Shown one piece after another: positions 14,343 through 23,400 of a DNA stretch of 64,000 nt. This DNA comes from an uncultured Prevotellaceae bacterium (GTDB taxonomy: Bacteria > Bacteroidota > Bacteroidia > Bacteroidales > Muribaculaceae): the NCBI GenBank assembly GCA_900320245.1, contig ONRP01000005.1, forward strand, positions 1-64,000, given 5' to 3'. The translations under genes were made by a program, and so were the position numbers. Position 1 is the stretch's first letter. Each line of letters starts with the position of its first letter. The notes beneath the pieces are model-generated. The model saw only the letters and a list, made by a program, of their open reading frames with translations. It had not been told where the DNA came from and ran no database searches.

Positions 14343-16223
14343 TTACTCCTGGTCGCTGTCCCACCATACGGGGATGGTCCAAGCATCATCCTGAGTGTTC
14401 CAAATCACTTTGTTGCCCTCGCTGTCAGTCATGCGGGCGCCGGGAACCTTTTCGCCAATGGCCTGCAAGTTCACACTGTTGTACTTGTACTCATGTGAGC
14501 ACTGGCGCCAGCGGCGATACTGCTTGCCCTCGGGGATAGCATTGGTTGCGGCAACCACCTTATAGTGGTAAGCGGGAATCGACCAACCGAAGAAGATGTT
14601 GGAATCGAAGTCATAGCGGCGCATATCGTTCCAGATCTCATAGGAGAACATGAGGGCGATACGCTTCTGCATGAGGATGTGACCCAGGGTCAACTCACCC
14701 TGAGTGCCGATACCGTTGTTCAGGTAGTTGTTGATGGCATCATCAGTCATCGGGGTGAACGACGGGCAATCAGCAAGACTGGGATCCTCGGCAATCCATA
14801 CTCTCAGTTTCTCGTTCATCAGGTCGCAACTGGCCTTGATACCGGCCCTGTAGGCAGCGTAAGCGCCAGCCTTGTCGCCCTTCTTGAAGAGGGTCTCGGC
14901 CTTGATGAAGCAGCACTCGGCATAGGTGCCGATGTAGGTGGGCGAACTTACGCGGGTGTAGAACGTACCCGACTCAGCCGACTGGAACTGACCGCTACCG
15001 GCGCGGCAGTACAGGATGCTGGGATTAGCGAAGTAACCCTTGCAGTCACTGGTACCCTCGATATAGACAGTATCACCCTTGCGGGCCTCGTTGGAACTGT
15101 TGATGTACCAACTGTTGGTACCGGTATTGAACATAGCGCGCAGGGGGCCACCCTGGCTGTTGATTTCGCTGGCCATGTCAACGCCCAGCGTACGGCGCCA
15201 GTGACCATTCCACTTCACGCCATTAGCATCGATACCATTCTCTTCCCTGTTGGGACTGTAAGCCCAGGGCAGGATGTGGTCGGCACGGGGATCCTCGACA
15301 CCCTTACCAGCAAAGTTGGTCAGGTTGTCGTAGAGCATCTTGGTTGCCATGTAACCAGAGTTCATACCACTAACCGAGAACAGAGGTGAGTAGTCAACGG
15401 GCTCATCCCAACCCAGCACGTCGTGCGTGGGACCGTTGTCGTCGGTGTGGTTGACGATGGTGTTGTCGGCATTGCTCTGCATGGCCTTGTCAAGGCAGCG
15501 CAGGATCTCGTCGGCGTCATACTTACCGTCCTTGTAACTACCGGCACCTTTCTTGTTCAACTTGTTGATCCAGCGGGCCTTCAGCATGTAGGCGAGTTTA
15601 ATCCACTTGTTCAGATCGCCATGGTTCCAGAAGTCACCAGCAGCGAGAGTGGGCAGGCTGGGATCCTGGCTCTGACCCTTCTCAAGGTACTCGATGGCCT
15701 TGTCGATGGTCTCCAAGCAACCTAAATAAATTTCCTTACCCGTATTGTAGTGGGGAGCAGGGCTGTCAGCGGCAGCCTCTTCATATGGCATTTCGCCATA
15801 GAGGTCGGTCATGGCCATAAAGCCGTAAGCCTTGATCAGGTAGCCGGCACCGGCAAACTGCCAATTCTCGACAGCCTCAGCCTTAGCGATCATGTCAGGC
15901 ACGTTGGCATAAGCACCAACAAACCACCACTGATAAACCGTAGTCACCTGGGCCTCAACGGGATACCAATAGGAAACGTGCCAGTAGTTACCGCCACCGT
16001 TGTTACGGGTCCAGTCACCCATGGCCATGGTGGTACGCCAAGCACCGAACTGCAAACCGCTATTGGTATAGAACTCAATGTGCGCCAGACGCTGGTCATA
16101 ACTTGTGATTTTGTCCGTGGGGTTATTGGGATCCACGTTCACATCCAACCAGTCGTTGCAAGAAGTCAGCGATAACGCCAGCACTCCCATACCGCACAGT
16201 ATAATTGATTTCAATGATTTCAT
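14343..16223 (-). CDS. SusD/RagB-like surface lipoprotein (operon 1)
   Basis: A 626-residue outer-membrane lipoprotein that caps the SusC barrel and captures ligand. Lipobox LSLTSC with the lipidated cysteine at 22, followed by Asn-Asp. The sequence is of the SusD-like_2 type (early SYDQRLAHIEFYTNS, TPR-like helices with YLIKAYGFMAMTDLYGEMPY, and late ALMFSYEIWNDMRRYDF). Aromatic-rich stretches are plentiful. It follows its SusC by 123 bases, a spacer similar to that of operon 2. The signal peptide resembles that of SusD 2. The substrate cannot be inferred; no glycoside hydrolase or peptidase gene adjoins. Confidence 0.93.
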   Translation of the reverse strand: MKSLKSIILCGMGVLALSLTSCNDWLDVNVDPNNPTDKITSYDQRLAHIEFYTNSGLQFGAWRTTMAMGDWTRNNGGGNYWHVSYWYPVEAQVTTVYQWWFVGAYANVPDMIAKAEAVENWQFAGAGYLIKAYGFMAMTDLYGEMPYEEAAADSPAPHYNTGKEIYLGCLETIDKAIEYLEKGQSQDPSLPTLAAGDFWNHGDLNKWIKLAYMLKARWINKLNKKGAGSYKDGKYDADEILRCLDKAMQSNADNTIVNHTDDNGPTHDVLGWDEPVDYSPLFSVSGMNSGYMATKMLYDNLTNFAGKGVEDPRADHILPWAYSPNREENGIDANGVKWNGHWRRTLGVDMASEINSQGGPLRAMFNTGTNSWYINSSNEARKGDTVYIEGTSDCKGYFANPSILYCRAGSGQFQSAESGTFYTRVSSPTYIGTYAECCFIKAETLFKKGDKAGAYAAYRAGIKASCDLMNEKLRVWIAEDPSLADCPSFTPMTDDAINNYLNNGIGTQGELTLGHILMQKRIALMFSYEIWNDMRRYDFDSNIFFGWSIPAYHYKVVAATNAIPEGKQYRRWRQCSHEYKYNSVNLQAIGEKVPGARMTDSEGNKVIWNTQDDAWTIPVWWDSDQE

Positions 16224-16346
16224 ATATTTTTTAGTTTTTAGTTTTTAGTTTTTAGTTTTAAGTATGGTTTGTATCGTCTGTAACTGTATCGTCATAGAGG
16301 TAATATTACTTACAACTTAAAACTTACAACTAAAAACTGATTAATC
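16224..16346 (-). other. susC-susD spacer conserved between the two divergent operons
   Basis: Read leftward, it shares with 24333-24462 the blocks GTTGTAAGTTTTAAGTTGTA, AGTAATATTACCT, CGATACAAACCATACTTAAA and then CTAAARA heptamers. The matching blocks stand in the same order. This is stronger conservation than expected of a plain spacer. Confidence 0.8.
16228..16262. repeat. Heptamer tandem repeat before susD 1
   Basis: Four TTTTTAG units and a variant fifth (plus strand), directly upstream of the leftward susD start at 16223, where a ribosome binding site would be expected. Confidence 0.8.
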
Positions 16347-19300
16347 TTACTTCACGATGATCTCACAGATGGAAACACGGTTCCAACTCAGTTCGTCAAA
16401 CATGTTGCTGATACCCTGGCCCTCGGCTTTGATGCGGTTGGCGGCGATACCATACTTGTTAACGAGCATATCCTTCACGCTGGCGGCACGGCCGTTAGCG
16501 AGTTTGATGTTATTGTCCTTGTTGCCCTCGGGCGAAGCGTAACCCTTGATTTCGCAGGTTGCCTCGGGATGGCTCTTCAGGTAAGCGGCTACGCGCTCAA
16601 CGTTGGCACGCTGGTCAGCGGTAACGCCGGTCTTGTTCACGGGGAAGTGAACGAGGACGTTCATGTACTTGGCGCTGTTGTCTACCACCTTGGGAGCCAC
16701 GTTCTTGGCAGCGTTCAGGTCGCTCTTGCAGTTAGCCAGAGCACGGTTGGCAGCAGCCAGGTCGTTCTCGAGTTGAGCGATGCGGGCGTTGCTGGCGTTA
16801 TTAGCGTTAGCCAACTGGTTGCGCAGGTCGTTGATCTGACCGTTGAGCAGGTCGAGTTCAGTGTTGTTCACGCGAGCGGGAGCGGCATCGTCAGTACCGA
16901 AGACGAGGTTAACACCCAGTGAATAGGAGCGGGTAGCGGGAACGCCGCAGTAGTCGAAGCCTACCGATGACGAACCACCGACACCAGCACCTGCAGCAGC
17001 CACCTCGGGATCACCGTCATAGTTGGTGAACAGCAACAGGTTGTTAGCAGCAGCCGTGATGGCGGCACGCTTGATGTACTTGGTGCGGGCCAGGAAACTG
17101 CGGGGAACATCATAGGTCAAAGAGATGGTGCGCAGACGCAGGCTCTTCACGTAGGTGATCCAGTTGCGGGTCTCATAATTATAAGCACCAGTGTAGTAGT
17201 CCTTAATGATGTTATAACCACTCTTATCCACACCATTGAATGGATAGTTCTGATCGGCCTTCCAGGTGTTGCTGACATCCTTATAGATGGGCTTGCCATT
17301 ATCATCTGTACCCGTCTGGTAAACACCCTCGATAGTGAGGGTCTCGTTACGCCAGTCGCCGCTGAGTTGGCTTACGCCGCTCATCGACATGGCATACTTG
17401 GTGCCGTTGAAGACGTCGCCACCATAACGGAACTCCCACAACATATTGAAGGTCCAGTTCTTGAAGAAGGTGAAGGTGTTGTTCCAACCACCCTGGAACT
17501 TAGGCTCACGGTCACCGACCTCAAATGCATCTTGCTTCTTATCCTCGGTGGGGAAGCCGTTAGCGTCAAGAATCAACTTGCCATCGGCATTACGGTTCCA
17601 CTTGGTGCCAGAGATACCCATGAAGTTGCTACCGTTGAAGGTTGCAGCCTTAGCACCAGCATACTGTACATCGGTCACGTACATAATGTCCATACCAGCA
17701 TACAGATTGTCGATTGTGCCACGGTTGCCATAGACGTTGATACCGGTTTCCCAGATGAAGTTCTCATGCTGGATGGGAGTACCACTCAGGCTGATCTCGA
17801 GACCCTTGTTGTAAACGTTACCAGCATTATAAGATGTGAAGATGTAACCGGTTGACTGAGGTCCACGCGGCGACAGAATCAGCTGATAAGAGTCATTGGT
17901 ATAGTAAGCGATGTCAAATTTCAAGCGGTTCTGGATGAAGCGCAACTCCAGACCAACCTCGGTCGAACGGGTGGTCTCAGGCTTCAGATAGGGGTTACCG
18001 CGGGTCCAGCTGTTACCCAGACCCATCAGGCCATCAAGGAAAGTACTTACAGGCCACAAGGTTGTACCTGTCTCATAGGGACCAGTACCCTTACCTACCT
18101 CAGCCCAACTTGCACGGATCTTACCGAAGGAGAACCAGTCGGGCAGGCTCTCACGGAAGAGTTCGGTAAAGGCGATAGCGCCACTCACACTGGGATAGAA
18201 GTAACTCCAGTTCTCCTTGGGCAGGGTCGAATCCCAGTCGTTACGGCCGGTAACGGTCAGGAAGATGGCGTTGCGCCAGTCGATGCGGAACTCACCGAAG
18301 AGTGAAGCCAGACGCTTGCGACTCGTACTGTGGCTAAACTTCTTGTCAGCATCGCTGGCATTGTTGTAGCTATAGAATTCAGGCACGGCGAAGTTCCAAG
18401 CCGACTCATAGTCACGGCGGGTCTTGGTGTACTCGGTAGCACCACCCAGCATCAAGTTGACGTTGAAGTCACCGAACTGTTTGCCCCAGTTCGACATCAG
18501 GTTGTTGCTCAGGTAGCGATACTTGTACATGTTGTCACTCAACATACCCTTCTGCCAGATCTGCTTGATTGCGCCACCGGGAGCGATTGTATTGTGGCTC
18601 TGGGTCGTATAACTGTCGACACCCATGCGGTAACTCAGCCACCACCAGTCGAACAGATCCCACTTCACGTTGAAATTGCCGGTGAAACGCTCGGTGTCAT
18701 CGGTCATCTTGTTCTTGTTGACAATCCAGTAGGGGTTGTCGCGCTCCTCCCAAGGCTGGAACTGGTCACCGAACAGGCGGAAACGCGTGCCGTCCTCGTT
18801 GAGGTAGTGGCGCATGTCATCGCTGGGAGCCCAGTTGTAGGCTGCATAGAGGGCACCAGTACCACTGGAGCCGTAGAGAGCGGCACCAGTCAGGGTCTTC
18901 ACGGTGCGGGCGTCACTATAGGCAGCGTTGGCGCCGAAGGTGAACTTGCCCACCTTCTGCTCACCGTTGAAGCGGAAAGTCGTCTTGGTGTAGCCCGTGG
19001 TGGGAACGATACCGTCCTGATCGTAGAATGAACCGCTCAGGAAGAAGTTGTTGTTCTTGGTACCACCGCTAACGCTCAGGTTGGTGTCCCAGATGATACC
19101 CGTCTCGAAGAAGTTCTTCAGGTTGTCATAGGTTTGTAGGCCAGGTACCTTAGGACCCCATGAGTTGTAACTGTCGTTCTTGATGTCAAGACCAGTCCAC
19201 ACACTCTTACCTTCAGCATCCTTCTCGTACATGTCAGTCATGTAACCGCGGGTGTACTCATTCTGGGTCTTGGGCAGATTTGCAACGGTCGAGACAATCA

Positions 19301-20132
19301 TCTTACCTGAGAAGCTGACCTCAGAATGACCTTCCTTACCCTTCTTAGTAGTAATGATTACAACACCGTTGGCAGCACGCGAACCGTAGAGTGCGGAAGC
19401 GGCGGGACCTTTCAGTACCGACATATTGTCGATATCCTCGGGGTTGATATCCATCACACGGTTGGAAGAGGTGGTGGCGCTGTTCATCATACCGTCGAAT
19501 GCCGAGTTACCCACAACACCTGCCGAGTTGTCATAGATGACACCATCCACAACGAACAACGGCTGGTTGTCATAATTCTCACTGACCGAAGTACCACCAC
19601 GGAGCACGATGTGTGCGCCCGAACCGGCGGCACCAGACGACTGGGTGATGTTCACACCAGCAATCTTACCCGAGAGGGAGTTGATGGCGTTGGCGCTCTT
19701 GTTGCGCATCAATTCCTCGGCCTTCAAGTCGTCGACTGCATAACCCAGCGACTTCTTGTCCTTGCGGATACCGAGTGCGGTTACAACAACCTCGTCGAGG
19801 ACTTGGTCGTTGGCCTGCATGTTGATGTCCATGTCGCCGCTGCCCACGGTAACCTCCATGGGTTTGCTGCCGATGTAGGACACAACGAGCACGTCACCAC
19901 GGTTGGCGACGATTGAATACTTGCCGTCGACATCGGTGGCGGTACCGCGGTTGGTACCCTTGACCTTGACGGTCGCACCGATGAGGGGCTCACCTTGTGC
20001 GTCACGTATGACGCCAGAGACTTTGTTGGCCTGGGCCTCGGCTGTGAAACCCGTGCTGGGGAACGATGTCATCCCAGCCGGTGCTCCGCAGGCGATTGCC
20101 AGGGCGGCCAACAGTGCTAATTGTTTTTTCAT
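16347..20132 (-). CDS. SusC/RagA TonB-dependent transporter with C-terminal OmpA-like domain (operon 1)
   Basis: A 1261-residue outer-membrane protein. Order: signal peptide (about 1-34); carboxypeptidase-regulatory-like domain (about 38-110, GVIRDAQGEPLIGATVKVKG); TonB-box region LDEVVVTALG (112-121); plug with FVVDGVIYD and SALYGSRAANGVVIITTKKG-type signature; 22-strand barrel ending at LGVNLVFG (about 1080); a heptad-rich coiled coil (about 1090-1155); and an OmpA-like domain (about 1156-1261). Ordinary SusC proteins end at the barrel, so this is an added periplasmic module of about 180 residues. In the OmpA motif the usual Asp of G-x-T/A-D is Ser (GYASPEG), while GRAASV keeps the Arg. The ATG at 20132 is chosen over an upstream GTG. 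Followed by its SusD. Confidence 0.93.
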   Translation of the reverse strand: MKKQLALLAALAIACGAPAGMTSFPSTGFTAEAQANKVSGVIRDAQGEPLIGATVKVKGTNRGTATDVDGKYSIVANRGDVLVVSYIGSKPMEVTVGSGDMDINMQANDQVLDEVVVTALGIRKDKKSLGYAVDDLKAEELMRNKSANAINSLSGKIAGVNITQSSGAAGSGAHIVLRGGTSVSENYDNQPLFVVDGVIYDNSAGVVGNSAFDGMMNSATTSSNRVMDINPEDIDNMSVLKGPAASALYGSRAANGVVIITTKKGKEGHSEVSFSGKMIVSTVANLPKTQNEYTRGYMTDMYEKDAEGKSVWTGLDIKNDSYNSWGPKVPGLQTYDNLKNFFETGIIWDTNLSVSGGTKNNNFFLSGSFYDQDGIVPTTGYTKTTFRFNGEQKVGKFTFGANAAYSDARTVKTLTGAALYGSSGTGALYAAYNWAPSDDMRHYLNEDGTRFRLFGDQFQPWEERDNPYWIVNKNKMTDDTERFTGNFNVKWDLFDWWWLSYRMGVDSYTTQSHNTIAPGGAIKQIWQKGMLSDNMYKYRYLSNNLMSNWGKQFGDFNVNLMLGGATEYTKTRRDYESAWNFAVPEFYSYNNASDADKKFSHSTSRKRLASLFGEFRIDWRNAIFLTVTGRNDWDSTLPKENWSYFYPSVSGAIAFTELFRESLPDWFSFGKIRASWAEVGKGTGPYETGTTLWPVSTFLDGLMGLGNSWTRGNPYLKPETTRSTEVGLELRFIQNRLKFDIAYYTNDSYQLILSPRGPQSTGYIFTSYNAGNVYNKGLEISLSGTPIQHENFIWETGINVYGNRGTIDNLYAGMDIMYVTDVQYAGAKAATFNGSNFMGISGTKWNRNADGKLILDANGFPTEDKKQDAFEVGDREPKFQGGWNNTFTFFKNWTFNMLWEFRYGGDVFNGTKYAMSMSGVSQLSGDWRNETLTIEGVYQTGTDDNGKPIYKDVSNTWKADQNYPFNGVDKSGYNIIKDYYTGAYNYETRNWITYVKSLRLRTISLTYDVPRSFLARTKYIKRAAITAAANNLLLFTNYDGDPEVAAAGAGVGGSSSVGFDYCGVPATRSYSLGVNLVFGTDDAAPARVNNTELDLLNGQINDLRNQLANANNASNARIAQLENDLAAANRALANCKSDLNAAKNVAPKVVDNSAKYMNVLVHFPVNKTGVTADQRANVERVAAYLKSHPEATCEIKGYASPEGNKDNNIKLANGRAASVKDMLVNKYGIAANRIKAEGQGISNMFDELSWNRVSICEIIVK

Positions 20133-20266
20133 ACGCACTTACTTTAAATTATTAAAAATTTGAAATAAAATGAGTTTCTTATGCGATTTCTTGACTTTTT
20201 CAAAAGGCAAATTTGCAAATAAAAATTCACGTGGCCAAAAAAATGGCTAAAAAAATGATTTTTCTT

Positions 20267-20280
20267 TACCGAAAACGGTA
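20267..20280. promoter_or_regulatory. Candidate operator in the divergent susC-susC region
   Basis: TACCG-AAAA-CGGTA, a perfect inverted repeat near the middle of the 363-bp gap between the two divergent susC genes. No regulator gene is adjacent. The rest of this gap is AT-rich; I found no good leftward promoter in it. Confidence 0.35.
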
Positions 20281-20359
20281 GTTTGTGGACCAAAAATTTC
20301 ACGTTTTGGACAAATTTTTATGTTTTTTAACACTCACTCTCACAAAAACACGCTGATTT

Positions 20360-20391
20360 TTTGGCTATTTCAAAAAAAATGTAGAATTTTG
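20360..20391 (+). promoter_or_regulatory. Weak candidate promoter for susC 2
   Basis: TTTG (20360-20363), 20 bases, GAATTTTG (20384-20391, two mismatches to TAnnTTTG). It would give a leader of about 100 nt. Confidence 0.35.
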
Positions 20392-20495
20392 CACTTTGTT
20401 AAAAAACGCAAACCTAAATTGTGCGGCAATATAGAGAATAGAATATACCAAACAAGTGTAATAACCATTTAATATTAACTAATTCAAACGTGCTT

Positions 20496-23400
20496 ATGAA
20501 AAGACATTTAGCTCTTTTGGGCGCATTGCTGTTGCTGTGCGGCACTGGTTACCAGGCCCAGGCAGCACCCGCGCCCCAGGTGTCGGCTAACTCCGCCACC
20601 AGCATTGTGACAGGCCGTGTTGTCGATGAACAGGGTGAACCCGTCATCGGCGCCAGCATTGTCGAAGTAGGAACGACCCGTGGCACAACAACCGATGTGG
20701 ACGGTAACTTCTCGTTCAAGGCCAGCCCTAACGCTAAGTTGCAGATTTCTTACATCGGCTACAAGACCCAGGAGTTGCGTGCCAGCAACGGCATGCGCGT
20801 CATCCTCGCCGAGGATAACGCAAAACTCGATGAGATCGTTGTCGTGGGTTACGGTACGCAGCGCAAGGCTAACCTGACCGGTGCCGTGAGCACCGTCGAC
20901 GTTGACAAGGTGCTCGGTTCCAAGTCCGAGACCGACGTCCGCAAGTCGCTGCAGGGAACCGTCCCCGGCTTGACGATCTTGAACGCCAACGGTGACATCA
21001 GCGCCGACCCGTCAATCGTTATCCGTGGTATCGGTACGCTGTCCAACAGCGGCGTTTCCAACCCGTTGTACATCGTTGACGGTGTGCCCGTTGAATCTCT
21101 GGGTGACCTGAACCCCGCCGATATCGAGAACATCAGCGTCTTGAAGGATGCTGCTTCGACCTCGATCTACGGTACACGTGCAGCCTTCGGTGTCGTTCTG
21201 ATCACCACCAGGACCGCCCACGTGAAGGACAACGTCAGGGTAAGTTACAACAACAACTTCGCTTGGAGCCAGGCAACGACGCTGCCCGACTATCCCAACG
21301 TTCCCACCCAGGTGGCCGCCCTGAACGACGTGAACCACCGCATGGGCGTTGCATCGGAACTCTTCGGTATGTACATGGACAGCGAGGCCTTCCAGAACGG
21401 TATCAACAACTGGATCAAGAAGCATGGCGACATCAAGGACAAATATCGTCAGATGGTCTATGGTGACGACTATGATGAGAACGGTTACTATGCCAACTGG
21501 GATGTGCCCGGCATCATGTTCAACAACCATGCTCCCTCACAGAGCCACACCCTGAGTGTAACCGGTAACTCGGGCCGCATCAACTTCTACACCTCGGTTG
21601 GTTACAACCAGAAGCAGTCGCTGATGAACTTCAACCCCGACAAGTTCCGCAAGTACAACGTAACGGCCAACGTGTCGGTACGTGCTACTGACTGGTTGGA
21701 GGTCGGCACCCGCATCGGTTATGTTGACAGGACCTATGAGACCCCCTACAAGCGCGGTGCCGGTACCTATCAGTACCTGTGGCGCTGGGGTTCGTTCTTC
21801 GGCCCCTACGGCTACTTCATCGATCCTAACGACGGCAAGCAGTATGATGCCCGCACGATGATCGGTGGCCGCAACACCGGTGGTGATTGCTACTACAAGA
21901 TGAACAACCTGAGCCTGGGCGCATTCGCCAAGATTGACTTCGGTTACGGTTTGAGTTTCAATGCCGACTACACCTTCATCCAGCGCAACACCCGCTACAA
22001 AGGCATCGGTCTCCCCTCGGTTGTTTACAACACTTGGGGTCTGAATCCTCAGGGTCCCGTGGACATCACCGGCTCGACCTTCATCGAGACCGACCGCAGC
22101 AACCGTTACAACCACGTGGCTAACGGTTACTTCGACTTCCACCAGTCCATCAACGACGCCCACAACTTCAACCTGAAGTTGGGTGCCAACGTGGATAAGT
22201 ATGAGTATGAGTACCTCTACTACGAGCGCCACGGCATTCAGGACCTGAACATGCCTGAGTTGGCTCTCACCAACGAGGACTACAGTTACAGCCACGCCCA
22301 CACCCACTGGGGTTCGGCAGGCTTCTTCGGCCGCATCAACTATGACTACAAGGGCATCTTCCTGCTCGAGTTGAACGGCCGCTACGACGGTTCGAGCAAG
22401 TTCCCCAAGAAGGATCAGTGGGCATTCTTCCCCTCGGCATCTATCGGCTGGCGCATCAGCGAGATGAAGTTCTGGGAGCCCATCAAGAACACCATCAGCA
22501 ATGCCAAGATCCGTGCATCTTATGGTGTGATCGGTAACCAGGAGATCGGTTCCAACATGTTCCTCGAGACCATGGGTAAGGTGACCAACGGTGTGAACTG
22601 GATTGGCAACGGCAACTCCAAGTATGACTACTTTGGCGCTCCCAAACTGGTTTCCGAGTCTCTGACTTGGGAGAAGATCCACACCACCAACGTGGGTCTT
22701 GACCTGGCCTTCTTCAATGGCCACCTGAACGTGACCGCCGACTGGTATCAGCGTGACACCAAGGACATGCTCGCTCCCGGTAAGGCTATGCCTTCAGTCC
22801 TGGGTGCAAGCGCCGCATGGGAGAACGCAGGTTCGATGCGTACCCGTGGTTGGGAACTCGCTGTTGACTACCGCAACCGCCTCGGCAATGTTGACTTCTA
22901 TGTTACTGCCATCGTCAACGACTACAAGACCAAGGTGACCACTTGGGACAGCAACAACATGATCAACACCAACTACTCCGGCAAGGAGTATGGCGAGATC
23001 TGGGGCTTCGAGACCGACCGCTACTTCGACTTCAGCGACTTCAATGCCGACGGCACCTATGCCAACGGTGTTGCTAGCCAGACCAAGTTGCAGTCCAACG
23101 GCTTCGTTTACGGCCCTGGTGACATCAAGTTCAAGGACCTGAACGGTGACGGCGTGATTGACTGGGGTAAGGGTACTCCCGAGGATCACGGTGACCTGAA
23201 GCGCATCGGTAACTTCACCCCGCGCTATCAGTACTCGCTGCGTCTGGGCGCTGCCTGGAAGGGCTTCGACGTTGACTTCTACCTGCAGGGCGTGGGCAAG
23301 CGTGACATGTGGACCCAGTCTGCATTCGTTATGCCGTTCATGCGTGGTGCCGACGCTATCTACACCAACCAGACCAATTATGTGACCGAGGCCGACTTTG

